Shown in pieces: positions 15,445-24,271 of a stretch of DNA of 64,000 bases. This stretch comes from Pseudarthrobacter psychrotolerans. GTDB taxonomy: Bacteria; Actinomycetota; Actinomycetes; Actinomycetales; Micrococcaceae. Under the pieces are notes generated by a model. It did not search any database. It was not told where the DNA came from and saw only the letters and a program-made list of their open reading frames with translations. The position numbers were made by a program, and so were the translations under genes. How positions within the stretch are numbered: position 1 is the first letter of the stretch; every line of letters starts with the position of its first letter. Location: positions 868,001 to 932,000 of the forward strand of contig NZ_CP047898.1 in NCBI RefSeq assembly GCF_009911795.1. The letters run 5' to 3'.

Positions 15445-18261
15445 GTGAGTGAAACTACCAAACCGGCCCCCTTCCCGACCGAAACTACTGCGCTTGACGC
15501 TGCTGATGCCTTACAGGACATCAGCGTCCTGGCGGTCGGAGGCCAGGCTACTGCTACGGAGGCCCCCGTGGTTCCCAGCACCGGCCAGCCGCGGCTTCTG
15601 GTGCTTGACGGGCACTCAATGGCGTTCCGTGCGTTCTTCGCCCTCCCGGCGGACAAGTTCTCCACGGCCACCGGACAGCACACCAACGCGATCCACGGCT
15701 TCACGTCCATGCTCATCAACCTGATCAAGGACCAGAAGCCCACCCACATTTGCGTCGCCTTCGACGTCTCGGACGAGACTACTCACCGCAAGGCGGAGTA
15801 CAGCGAGTACAAGGGTGGACGCAACGAGACTCCCCGTGAGATGAGCGGCCAGATCGACCTCATCGACAAGGTCATGGGCGCCTGGGGTATCAAGACCATC
15901 AAACTCCCCGGCTATGAAGCCGATGACATTCTCGCAACCCTCGCCACCATGGGGGAAAAGGCCGGTTTCGAGGTGCTCCTCGTCTCGGGCGACCGCGACG
16001 CCTTCCAGCTCATTACGGACAACGTGTTTGTGCTCTACCCGCGGAAGGGCGTCAGTGACATTCCCCGGATGGACGCGGCCGCCATCCAGGAGAAATATTT
16101 TGTGACGCCCGCCGAGTATTCGGACCTTGCTGCTTTGGTGGGGGAGACCGCGGATAACCTTCCGGGTGTTCCGGGCGTCGGCCCGAAGACCGCAGCAAAG
16201 TGGATCAACCTTTACGGCGGTCTCGAGGGGGTTCTCGAGCACGTTGATGCGGTCGGTGGAAAAGTAGGGGAATCCCTGCGCGCCAACGTCGAGGACGTCA
16301 AACGCAACCGACGGCTGAACAGGCTCCATACTGACCTCGAACTCCCGCTCACGCTGGACGATCTCGCGGAACCGCGCCCGGACGAGGCTGCCTTGGAGAC
16401 GCTGTTCGACGAACTCGAATTCAAGACCATCCGTACCCGGCTTTTTGCCCTGTACGGCAGCGAAGAAGTGGAATCTGCGGAACGCGAAAGCATCGCCACT
16501 CCGGACTTTGTGTTTCCCGCCGGGGCAGCCGAGCTGGGCGCTTTCCTGGCGGCGGGCACTGGCAAGACGTCGGCAGTCGCCGTAGACCTGGTGCCGGGGC
16601 GAATTGGCGAAGACGCCGCCGCACTGGCCATTGTGCGTGACGACGCCGCCGCCTATGTCGACCTCGCCACCCAGGATGCCGCCGCCGAAAACGTCCTCTC
16701 GGACTGGCTGCGCGATGAAAACTCCCCGAAGGTCATGCACGGCTACAAGGCTGCGCTGAAGGCCCTGTCCGCCCGTGGCCTGGGCATGGAAGGCGTGGTG
16801 GACGACACCTCAATTTCCGGATACCTCATCCAGCCGGACCGCCGCACGTATGAACTCGCGGAGCTGGCCCAGCACCACCTCAACGTCAGCGTCTCATCGG
16901 AGACCTCCAAGGCGGGCCAGCTGGAGCTGGCGTTCGACGGCGACGACGCCGCCGCTGCCGCTGTCCTGGTTCATGTGGCGGCTGTGGTCCTGGCCCTGAG
17001 CCGGCACTTCGAATCAGAACTCACTGAACGCAAGGCAGGGGACCTGCTGACTACCCTTGAGTTGCCCGTCAGCCGGGTGCTGGCGGACATGGAAACCGCG
17101 GGCATCGCCATCGACCTGCCGCGCATGGACGAGCAGATCGCCGATCTGGCCAAGGTGATCGACAACGCCCAGGAACTGGCCTTCGCCGCGATCGGGCACG
17201 AGGTCAATCTCGGTTCGCCCAAACAGCTGCAGACCGTGCTCTTTGACGAACTTGAGCTGCCGAAAACGAAGAAGATCAAGTCCGGCTACACCACCGATGC
17301 CGCGTCGCTGAAGAACCTGCTGGAGAAGACCGGGCACGAATTCCTGGTCCAGCTGATGGCCCACCGGGAGTCCTCAAAGCTGCGTCAGATGCTGGAGTCG
17401 CTCAAGAAGTCCGTGACCGAAGACGGCCGGATCCACACCACCTATGCACAGAACGTGGCAGCGACCGGCCGGATCTCCTCGAACAACCCCAACCTGCAGA
17501 ACATCCCCATCCGCAGCGAAGAGGGCCGGCGCGTCCGTGGCATCTTTGTGGTCAGTGACGGCTACGAGTGCCTGTTGTCCGCGGACTACTCGCAGATCGA
17601 AATGCGGATCATGGCGCACCTCTCGGGGGATGCAGGCCTGATCCAGGCCTACCAGGACGGCGAGGACCTCCACCGGTTTGTGGGTTCGAACATCTTCCAC
17701 GTGCCCACCGAGGAAGTCACCAGCGCCATGCGCTCCAAGGTCAAAGCCATGTCCTACGGCCTCGCCTACGGCCTGACCTCGTTCGGCCTGTCCAAGCAGC
17801 TGGAAATTTCCGTGGACGAGGCCCGCACCCTGATGAAGGACTACTTCGGCCGGTTCGGCGCCGTCCGCGACTACCTGCGCGGCGTGGTGGACCAGGCCCG
17901 GGTGGACGGCTACACGGCCACCATCGAGGGGCGTCGCCGCTACCTGCCGGACCTCACCAGCACGGACCGGCAGCTGCGCGAAAACGCGGAGCGCATCGCA
18001 CTGAACTCACCCATCCAGGGATCTGCCGCGGACATCATTAAACGCGCCATGCTGGGTGTACATGCTGAACTGGCGGCCCAGGGCCTGAAGTCGCGTATGC
18101 TCCTGCAGGTCCACGACGAACTGGTGCTTGAAGTCGCCGCCGGCGAGCGGGAAGCGGTGGAGAAGCTCGTTACCGAGCAGATGGGCTCTGCCGCGGACCT
18201 CAGCGTCCCGCTGGATGTCCAGATCGGCGTGGGCCCCAGCTGGTACGACGCCGGCCACTAG
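15445..18261 (+). CDS. polA: DNA polymerase I
   Basis: This 938-residue polymerase acts in excision-repair gap filling and Okazaki fragment processing. The 5'-nuclease domain covers about residues 50-340 (LLVLDGHSMAFRAFF, GYEADDILAT, VPGVGPKTAAKW). The middle 3'-5' exonuclease-like domain (about 350-530) lacks the catalytic DxE (VAVDLVPG instead), so it should not proofread, as is usual in actinobacteria. The polymerase domain (about 560-938) has SADYSQIEMR, a YGLAYG helix and VHDELVLE. The start is uncertain. GTG 15445 fits a leaderless promoter. GTG 15568 has a GGAGG five bases upstream and would give 897 residues, nearer the family norm. Both may be used. Confidence 0.95.
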   Translation: MSETTKPAPFPTETTALDAADALQDISVLAVGGQATATEAPVVPSTGQPRLLVLDGHSMAFRAFFALPADKFSTATGQHTNAIHGFTSMLINLIKDQKPTHICVAFDVSDETTHRKAEYSEYKGGRNETPREMSGQIDLIDKVMGAWGIKTIKLPGYEADDILATLATMGEKAGFEVLLVSGDRDAFQLITDNVFVLYPRKGVSDIPRMDAAAIQEKYFVTPAEYSDLAALVGETADNLPGVPGVGPKTAAKWINLYGGLEGVLEHVDAVGGKVGESLRANVEDVKRNRRLNRLHTDLELPLTLDDLAEPRPDEAALETLFDELEFKTIRTRLFALYGSEEVESAERESIATPDFVFPAGAAELGAFLAAGTGKTSAVAVDLVPGRIGEDAAALAIVRDDAAAYVDLATQDAAAENVLSDWLRDENSPKVMHGYKAALKALSARGLGMEGVVDDTSISGYLIQPDRRTYELAELAQHHLNVSVSSETSKAGQLELAFDGDDAAAAAVLVHVAAVVLALSRHFESELTERKAGDLLTTLELPVSRVLADMETAGIAIDLPRMDEQIADLAKVIDNAQELAFAAIGHEVNLGSPKQLQTVLFDELELPKTKKIKSGYTTDAASLKNLLEKTGHEFLVQLMAHRESSKLRQMLESLKKSVTEDGRIHTTYAQNVAATGRISSNNPNLQNIPIRSEEGRRVRGIFVVSDGYECLLSADYSQIEMRIMAHLSGDAGLIQAYQDGEDLHRFVGSNIFHVPTEEVTSAMRSKVKAMSYGLAYGLTSFGLSKQLEISVDEARTLMKDYFGRFGAVRDYLRGVVDQARVDGYTATIEGRRRYLPDLTSTDRQLRENAERIALNSPIQGSAADIIKRAMLGVHAELAAQGLKSRMLLQVHDELVLEVAAGEREAVEKLVTEQMGSAADLSVPLDVQIGVGPSWYDAGH

Positions 18262-18310
18262 GAACGGGCTGCCGGGAACGGACGGCTGGGAACGAACGGG
18301 GCGGGGCGCG

Positions 18311-18922
18311 ATGGACAAGTACGACGTCAAGAAACAGTTCAAGGAGCTGTACGCGCCCCGGGCCCGGGATTTCGAAGTGGTCACCGTCCCTGCACTGAGC
18401 TACCTGATGCTGGACGGGCGGGGAAATCCGGGGACGGCCCCCGCCTACGCCGCCGCCCTCGAAGCACTGTTCTCGGTGTCCTACGCCGTCAAGTTCGCCA
18501 GCAAGCGCGAGGGACAGGACTACGTCGTCGGGCCGCTGGAGGGCCTGTGGACCGCGGACGATCCTGGCGCCTTCACCCGGGGCGAGAAGGACAGCTGGAA
18601 ATGGACCATGATGATCCAGCAGCCCGGCTGGATCGGTGCCGCCGAGGTGCAGGACGGTGTCGCGAAGGCCGCGGCGAAGAACGTTCCGGGGCTGGACCTG
18701 CTCCGTCTTGAGACCCTCGACGAAGGCCTCTCCGTGCAGATCCTGCACATAGGCAGCTACGACGACGAGGCTCCGACGCTGCACCGCCTGCACCACGAAT
18801 ACATGCCGGCCAACGGCTTCGGATTTGCCGGCCCGCACCATGAGATCTACCTCAGCGACGCCCGCCGGGTGGCACCGGAAAAGCTCAAGACCATCCTCCG
18901 CCAACCCGTGCGGCGGCTCTGA
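18311..18922 (+). CDS. GyrI-like small-molecule-binding domain protein
   Basis: This 203-residue protein begins MDKYDVKKQFKELY. The motif SYLMLDGRGNPGTAPAY and the block WKWTMMIQQPGWI match stand-alone GyrI-like/SOUL-type domains, with no DNA-binding domain attached. Some relatives hydrolyse cyclopropanoid or other electrophilic compounds; others only bind hydrophobic ligands. Function here is unknown. It follows polA by 49 bases on the same strand. Confidence 0.8.
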   Translation: MDKYDVKKQFKELYAPRARDFEVVTVPALSYLMLDGRGNPGTAPAYAAALEALFSVSYAVKFASKREGQDYVVGPLEGLWTADDPGAFTRGEKDSWKWTMMIQQPGWIGAAEVQDGVAKAAAKNVPGLDLLRLETLDEGLSVQILHIGSYDDEAPTLHRLHHEYMPANGFGFAGPHHEIYLSDARRVAPEKLKTILRQPVRRL

Positions 18923-18978
18923 GCCAATTCGTGCGGGCGCGCGCGTGTTGCTGCTGGCCAGGCGCCGGACTCATTGGT

Positions 18979-18984
18979 TAGGCT
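18979..18984 (+). promoter_or_regulatory. -10 box of the eis-like gene (leaderless)
   Basis: TAGGCT ends seven bases before GTG 18992, the same box and spacing as for polA. Confidence 0.45.
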
Positions 18985-18991
18985 CGGCGGT

Positions 18992-20290
18992 GTGGCTGAA
19001 CTGAGTGATGACTATGAAATCCGGCGCTTTACAGCGGCATCCAAGGGCGAGGCGGGATTTCCCGACGCCGAATCATGGTTGCAGGCGGTGGCCTTTGGCT
19101 TCCACGAATCCACGCGGACGCCGGAGCATGTTGCGAAATCCTTGGAGACCTACGCAGCTGACCGGCGGATCTTCACCGGCGCCTACCAGACGCGGGAAGT
19201 CGCGCAAGGGTCGCTCCCCGCGGAGGTGCCGGTGGCAACCTTCGGGACCTTCCGCAAAACGCTCAACATCGGCTTCGGCAGGCTGCTGGAAACCCAGCTG
19301 GTCACCGCGGTGACGGTCCGGACCTCGCACCGGCGGCGCGGCCTGCTGCGCCGGATGATGTCCGAGGACCTGGCCATGGCGAAGCACGATGGCGTTGCGA
19401 TGGCTGCCCTGACAGCGTCCGAGGGCTCCATCTACGGACGCTTCGGCTACGGGGTGGCCAGCTTCGAACGCACGGTGAAGGTGGACACCACGTCCCGGTT
19501 CCAGCTCAACCACCAGGCCGCCGGCAGCGTGGACATCGCGGACCCGCCTGTGCTTCTGGACCTGGCCCCGGAGGTCTTCGACCGCGTGCACCGCCTGACC
19601 CCGGGATCGATCGGCCGCCAGGAGTGGTACCGGCAACTGGCGTCCGGCTCGCTGGGGCGCGACGGTAAGGAAGACCCCGCCATCAAAGTCGTCCTGCACT
19701 ACGGCCCCGACGGCGCCGTGGACGGCTATGTCTCCTACAAGTTCCTCGGCTGGGACACCGAGCCCCACACCGTGCAGGTGGTGGATTTCGTGGCGGCCAC
19801 GAATGAGGCGTACCTGGAGCTGTGGCAGTTCCTCGCCGCCATCGACCTGGTGGAACGTGTCACGTGGGAGGAAGCGCCGCTGGATGATCCGCTCACCTGG
19901 GCGCTGGCCGATCCCCGCTGCATTGACTCCTCCGACAGCCGGGACATGCTCTGGCTCCGCATCCTGGACGTCGTCAAAGCGTTGGAGGCACGGCATTATC
20001 CGGTGGACGGCCGGCTGGTTCTGGAGGTCTTGGACCCTCTTGGCCTCACTGGCGGAACTTTCACGCTCGAAGCGTCCGGCGGCCAGGCCGCCGTCGTCCG
20101 TCCTGACACCCCAGGGACGCCGGATCTCACGCTGGATATTTCAGCACTCGCATCGATTTACCTCGGCGGGGTATGCCCCGTTACACTTACTGCGGCTGGG
20201 CGGATCCGCGAACACAAGCAGGGCGCATCGCTCCAGGCACGGGGTATGTTCGCGGTTGAGCGGGCCACCCACTGCCTGACCCACTTTTAG
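18992..20290 (+). CDS. Eis-like GNAT N-acetyltransferase
   Basis: This 432-residue protein has the three-part Eis layout: an N-terminal GNAT domain with acetyl-CoA motif VRTSHRRRGLLRRMM, a second degenerate GNAT half with EGSIYGRFGYG at the junction, and a C-terminal SCP2-like domain (about 330-432). In mycobacteria Eis acetylates aminoglycosides and host proteins. Soil relatives have unknown substrates. I chose GTG 18992 because of its leaderless promoter geometry. The in-frame TTG at 18974 would add six residues and is less likely. Confidence 0.87.
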   Translation: MAELSDDYEIRRFTAASKGEAGFPDAESWLQAVAFGFHESTRTPEHVAKSLETYAADRRIFTGAYQTREVAQGSLPAEVPVATFGTFRKTLNIGFGRLLETQLVTAVTVRTSHRRRGLLRRMMSEDLAMAKHDGVAMAALTASEGSIYGRFGYGVASFERTVKVDTTSRFQLNHQAAGSVDIADPPVLLDLAPEVFDRVHRLTPGSIGRQEWYRQLASGSLGRDGKEDPAIKVVLHYGPDGAVDGYVSYKFLGWDTEPHTVQVVDFVAATNEAYLELWQFLAAIDLVERVTWEEAPLDDPLTWALADPRCIDSSDSRDMLWLRILDVVKALEARHYPVDGRLVLEVLDPLGLTGGTFTLEASGGQAAVVRPDTPGTPDLTLDISALASIYLGGVCPVTLTAAGRIREHKQGASLQARGMFAVERATHCLTHF

Positions 20291-20317
20291 GGCCCCTGCC
20301 TTACTTAAGGACCATCC

Positions 20318-21238
20318 ATGGGGGATATCCACGGACCGAAAATGCCCGGCCGTCGATCCGTGTTGCTTGGAATGGCTGGCTTCGCAACCGCAGCGCTGTC
20401 AGGATGTGCGTCCGCTAGCAACGCAGCAGCCGACGGCGAACCGTCCACACAGGTAGTTGATCCGGCCGTCCCTGCCAGCTCCAGGACTGCGCCGGCGCCG
20501 CCGCCCATCGGTGAGCCGGACCGCCCCGCCCTGCCGACAAAGCAGCAGCTTGTGGCCGAATTCGCCAGCCGCAAGCCGAAGGAGTGGGGACTCCAGGTGA
20601 CAGGCGTGGTCACCCAGGCGGCAGCCGGTGCGATCGCACTGACCTTCGACGCCTGCGGTGGCGCCGGGGGTGCCGGGTTCGATCAGCAGCTGCTCGGGAC
20701 ACTGCAGAAGCTGAACATACCGGCAACGTTGTTCCTCAATGAACGGTGGATCCAGGCCAATCCCGATCTGACTAAAGAATTGGCGGTCAATCCGCTCTTT
20801 GAGCTTGCGAACCACGGATTTCTGCATCGTCCGCTTTCGGTGAACGGCAAATCCGCGTACGGCATCGCGGGAACAGCCGATCTCGGACAGGTCTATGACG
20901 AGGTGACCGGAAACCAGAAAGTCCTCCAGGATATTACCGGGCGTCTTCCGCGGTTCTTTCGCCCCGGAACGGCCTACTACGACGAAGTTGCCGCTGCCGT
21001 GACGCGTCGGCTCGGACTGCAGCCGGTCAACTTCAGCATCAACGCCGACGCCGGCGCGACGCTGGCGCCGGCAGCGGTCGCCTCTGCCTTGGCCACCGCA
21101 CGTCCTGGCGACATCGTCATAGCGCACTTCAATAAGCCCGGCGGCGGCACAGCCGCCGGCTTCCGGCAGGCGCTGCCACAACTTCAGGGCGGCGGAACCA
21201 CGTTCGCCCGCCTGGGCGACGTGTTGCCTGCGCTTTGA
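20318..21238 (+). CDS. Polysaccharide deacetylase-like lipoprotein
   Basis: This 306-residue exported protein carries a Tat-like signal (PGRRSVLLGMAGF) and lipobox LSGC (Cys about 29), so it is probably a membrane-anchored lipoprotein. A Pro/Ala-rich spacer follows, then a NodB/CE4-type domain from about residue 105. CE4 motif 1, normally TFDDG, is here TFDAC. Motif 2 HGFLHRP and the RFFRPGTAYYD motif are present. The lost second Asp of motif 1 is a metal ligand in classical enzymes, so catalysis may differ or be absent. It probably acts on cell-wall glycans or exopolysaccharide. Confidence 0.85.
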   Translation: MGDIHGPKMPGRRSVLLGMAGFATAALSGCASASNAAADGEPSTQVVDPAVPASSRTAPAPPPIGEPDRPALPTKQQLVAEFASRKPKEWGLQVTGVVTQAAAGAIALTFDACGGAGGAGFDQQLLGTLQKLNIPATLFLNERWIQANPDLTKELAVNPLFELANHGFLHRPLSVNGKSAYGIAGTADLGQVYDEVTGNQKVLQDITGRLPRFFRPGTAYYDEVAAAVTRRLGLQPVNFSINADAGATLAPAAVASALATARPGDIVIAHFNKPGGGTAAGFRQALPQLQGGGTTFARLGDVLPAL

Positions 21239-21418
21239 CCCTCATTGGCCGCTGCGACTAGACTAAGTGGGCACGCACTACGTGCACGTTTCTAAATTCA
21301 CAAATCAGGATGACCCGGACGATCCCTGCGATGGCCCGAAGACCTGCGCCTGCGTTCCATAACGCGGGCGCTGCGGTTCGCCTGACCGACTAACTATCCA
21401 CAACGGAGCCCCTACTAC

Positions 21419-22897
21419 ATGACCATCACCTCCACCGAGAAGCCCGGTACCCCCGTAGTCGCCATTAACGACATCGGTACCGCTGAGGACTTCCTCGCAG
21501 CAGTCGACGCCACCATCAAGTACTTCAACGACGGAGACCTCGTCGAAGGTACCGTCGTCAAGGTCGACCGCGATGAAGTTCTGCTCGACATCGGTTACAA
21601 GACCGAAGGTGTCATCCCCTCCCGCGAGCTGTCCATCAAGCACGACGTTGATCCCGGAGACGTTGTCTCCGTTGGCGATCTCGTCGAAGCCCTGGTGCTC
21701 ACCAAGGAAGACAAAGAAGGCCGCCTGATCCTCTCCAAGAAGCGGGCTCAGTACGAGCGCGCCTGGGGCGACATCGAGAAGGTCAAGGAAGAAGACGGTG
21801 TTGTCACCGGTACCGTCATCGAGGTTGTCAAGGGTGGTCTTATCCTCGACATCGGCCTGCGCGGCTTCCTGCCCGCATCCCTCGTCGAGATGCGCCGTGT
21901 GCGCGACCTCGCTCCGTACATCGGTCAGAAGATCGAAGCCAAAATCATCGAGCTGGACAAGAACCGCAACAACGTTGTGCTGTCCCGCCGTGCATGGCTC
22001 GAGCAGACCCAGTCCGAGGTCCGCTCCACGTTCCTCAACAAGCTGGAAAAGGGCCAGGTCCGTCCCGGCGTCGTTTCCTCCATCGTCAACTTCGGTGCCT
22101 TCGTGGACCTGGGCGGCGTAGACGGCCTCGTTCACGTTTCCGAGCTGTCCTGGAAGCACATCGACCACCCGTCCGAGGTTGTCGAAGTTGGCCAGGAAGT
22201 CACCGTCGAGGTTCTCGAAGTCGACCTGGACCGCGAGCGCGTTTCCCTGTCGCTCAAGGCTACGCAGGAAGATCCGTGGCAGACCTTCGCCCGCACCCAC
22301 GCCCTCGGGCAGGTTGTTCCGGGTAAGGTCACCAAGCTCGTTCCGTTCGGTGCGTTCGTACGCGTCGAAGACGGCATCGAAGGCCTCGTGCACATCTCCG
22401 AGCTGGCAGTCCGCCACGTGGAGCTGGCTGAGCAGGTTGTCTCCGTTGGTGACGAGCTGTTTGTCAAGGTCATCGACATCGACCTCGAGCGCCGCCGTAT
22501 CTCCCTCTCCCTCAAGCAGGCTAACGAGGGCGTTGACGCCGAGTCCACCGAATTCGATCCGGCTCTCTACGGCATGTCCGCTGAGTACGACGAAGAGGGC
22601 AACTACAAGTACCCGGAGGGCTTCGACCCGGAGTCCAACGAGTGGCTTGAAGGCTACGAGAACCAGCGCGCCGTCTGGGAGCAGCAGTACGCTGACGCCC
22701 AGACCCGCTGGGAAGCACACAAGAAGCAGGTTGCCCAGCACGCTGCCGACGACGCTGCAGCTGCAACGTCCGGTGACAGCGATTCCGGCACCACCAGCTA
22801 CTCTTCGGAGCCTGCTGCCGAGTCCAACGCCGGAGCCGGTACCTTGGCTTCCGACGAGGCTCTTGCAGCTCTGCGCGAGAAGCTGACCGGCAACTAA
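21419..22897 (+). CDS. rpsA: 30S ribosomal protein S1
   Basis: This 492-residue RNA-binding protein has four S1 domains (about residues 38-107, 125-190, 206-275 and 292-362), seen from the repeated pattern FGAFVDLGGVDGLVHVSEL and relatives. An acidic and Ser/Ala-rich tail follows from about 400. It helps bring mRNA to the 30S subunit. Four domains is the normal actinobacterial form, against six in E. coli. An ACGGAG site lies ahead of the ATG. The 180-base upstream region is AT-rich near the start, but I see no certain promoter. A strong terminator follows. Confidence 0.96.
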   Translation: MTITSTEKPGTPVVAINDIGTAEDFLAAVDATIKYFNDGDLVEGTVVKVDRDEVLLDIGYKTEGVIPSRELSIKHDVDPGDVVSVGDLVEALVLTKEDKEGRLILSKKRAQYERAWGDIEKVKEEDGVVTGTVIEVVKGGLILDIGLRGFLPASLVEMRRVRDLAPYIGQKIEAKIIELDKNRNNVVLSRRAWLEQTQSEVRSTFLNKLEKGQVRPGVVSSIVNFGAFVDLGGVDGLVHVSELSWKHIDHPSEVVEVGQEVTVEVLEVDLDRERVSLSLKATQEDPWQTFARTHALGQVVPGKVTKLVPFGAFVRVEDGIEGLVHISELAVRHVELAEQVVSVGDELFVKVIDIDLERRRISLSLKQANEGVDAESTEFDPALYGMSAEYDEEGNYKYPEGFDPESNEWLEGYENQRAVWEQQYADAQTRWEAHKKQVAQHAADDAAAATSGDSDSGTTSYSSEPAAESNAGAGTLASDEALAALREKLTGN

Positions 22898-22926
22898 TTG
22901 CCACCGGCCCGGGGCTTCCCGGGCCA

Positions 22927-22964
22927 ACACAGCGGGCCCCTGCGAAAGCAGGGGCCCGCTGTGT
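22927..22964 (+). terminator. Strong rho-independent terminator after rpsA
   Basis: A 17-base perfect stem (ACACAGCGGGCCCCTGC) with a GAAA tetraloop is followed by TTTAACC. It lies 29 bases after the stop. Confidence 0.9.
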
Positions 22965-23018
22965 TTAACCGGTCGTCTGACCAGCACTTAACGCTGCCAA
23001 ACGTGCGTTTCGGTGCGT

Positions 23019-23549
23019 CTACTGCGAGTCAGTTGACAGTACGACGACGGCACTCACTGCGCCGTCGTCGTCGTGTGTCAGGACCGCGCCGGCAGCGGTG
23101 AGGAGCCGTTGCGCGCCGATGTTGCCGGCCGTGGTGTGGGCCGCCACCTGGTGCAGTCCGGCGCGCCGGGCTTCCGCCAGTAGCAGCCTCAACGCTGCGC
23201 CACCGACACCGTGGCCGCGGTAGCTCCGGCCCAGCCAGATGCCTGTCTCAGCCGTGTCGGATCCCCGGATGGCCGTTTCCGGGTCCGTCCGCTTGAGCCT
23301 GATCGCGCCGGCCGGGCTGCCGTTGCAGAGCACCGCCCAGCACTTTTCCGAGGCTGGTCCGTCCAATCCCGCGGCCGCAGACCGGTGGTAGGTGCGGAAC
23401 CAGTCGCTGCGTTCCGCGTTCCAGCCGGCCCCGTTGCCAAGTGGCGGGGTGACGTCGTCTGTGGACGCGTCCCGCTGCGCCAGTTCGAGCAGCTGCTCCA
23501 GCATGGGTTCGTCGACGTCCGCCAGGCGGACCTTAGGGGAGCGGGACAT
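23019..23549 (-). CDS. GNAT-family acetyltransferase
   Basis: This 176-residue single GNAT domain has the acetyl-CoA loop GIWLGRSYRGHGVGG at about residues 103-117, with family pattern RxxGxG/A (RGHGVGG). The C-terminal part ends with the usual strand after a Gly/Ala-rich helix (AAGAVLTHDDDGA). It resembles RimJ/RimL-like ribosomal or small-molecule acetyltransferases; the target cannot be told. Its start lies 17 bases inside the end of yigZ, so the two are co-transcribed. Confidence 0.82.
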   Translation of the reverse strand: MSRSPKVRLADVDEPMLEQLLELAQRDASTDDVTPPLGNGAGWNAERSDWFRTYHRSAAAGLDGPASEKCWAVLCNGSPAGAIRLKRTDPETAIRGSDTAETGIWLGRSYRGHGVGGAALRLLLAEARRAGLHQVAAHTTAGNIGAQRLLTAAGAVLTHDDDGAVSAVVVLSTDSQ

Positions 23550-24249
23550 CGATCCACTCCGTTCCGGCTGGCATGAGCCCGGTCCTCCCGGCAGTGAGCG
23601 ATAACACGCGTTCGGTGGCGGCAGTGATTTGTTCAGCTTCGTCAGGCACGGCCAGGCGCAGGATCGTGTCCTGCGCTCCGTAGCTGGTTTCCGCCATCAC
23701 AAACCCGGCCGCCCGAAGATCGTTCTCCAGCCGTCCCGCAGCGGCGTGCGGCACCGACGCTGAGCAGATCCGCAGCCGGCTCCGCCGGACCAGGGGGGCC
23801 CGTTCCAGGGCAGCGGACACCGATTCCGAGTAGGCGCGCACCAGTCCACCAGCGCCCAGCAGGATGCCGCCGAAATAGCGGACGACGACGGCGCTGACGT
23901 CGCTCAGGTCCGTGGCCCCGGGTGCTGTTTCCCGCTTGATGATGGCCTCCAGCATGGGGATGCCGGCGGTGCCGGAGGGCTCGCCGTCGTCATTGGAGCG
24001 CTGGATGTCCCGGTCCGGTCCCAGGACGAACGCCGAGCAGTGGTGGCGGGCATCGTGGAACTCGCGGCGCAGGCCCGCCACCAGGTCCCGCGCGGCGTCC
24101 TCAGTGTCGGCGCGGCGCAGCACCGTGATGAACCTGGAGCGTTTGATCTCGATCTCGTGCCGGAACTCCGGCCCCGACGCGAGTGTGGTGTAAGCGGTGG
24201 CCCGGCTTTCTGCGGACTCAAGGCCTGGGGTGTCCGCTGTCTGTGCCAC
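23533..24249 (-). CDS. yigZ: YigZ/IMPACT-family protein
   Basis: This 238-residue protein of the UPF0029/IMPACT family has the signature RSNDDGEPSGTAGIPML at about residues 88-104, and VRYFGGILLGAGGLVRAYS is its second hallmark (core YFGGILLG). A C-terminal DUF1949-like domain follows. The family is linked to ribosome or tRNA-related stress in other organisms; no reaction is established. It starts at GTG 24249. The promoter is leaderless, and the gene is divergent from coaE with only 22 bases between start codons. Confidence 0.88.
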   Translation of the reverse strand: MAQTADTPGLESAESRATAYTTLASGPEFRHEIEIKRSRFITVLRRADTEDAARDLVAGLRREFHDARHHCSAFVLGPDRDIQRSNDDGEPSGTAGIPMLEAIIKRETAPGATDLSDVSAVVVRYFGGILLGAGGLVRAYSESVSAALERAPLVRRSRLRICSASVPHAAAGRLENDLRAAGFVMAETSYGAQDTILRLAVPDEAEQITAATERVLSLTAGRTGLMPAGTEWIDVPLP

Positions 24250-24255
24250 CCGTTC

Positions 24256-24265
24256 AGTCTAGGGT
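24256..24265. promoter_or_regulatory. Overlapping divergent -10 boxes of yigZ and coaE
   Basis: Minus-strand TAGACT (24261-24256) ends six bases before the yigZ GTG. Plus-strand TAGGGT (24260-24265) ends six bases before the coaE ATG. The two boxes share the TA at 24260-24261, so two polymerases could not open both at once. Confidence 0.6.
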
Positions 24266-24271
24266 GGTGGG

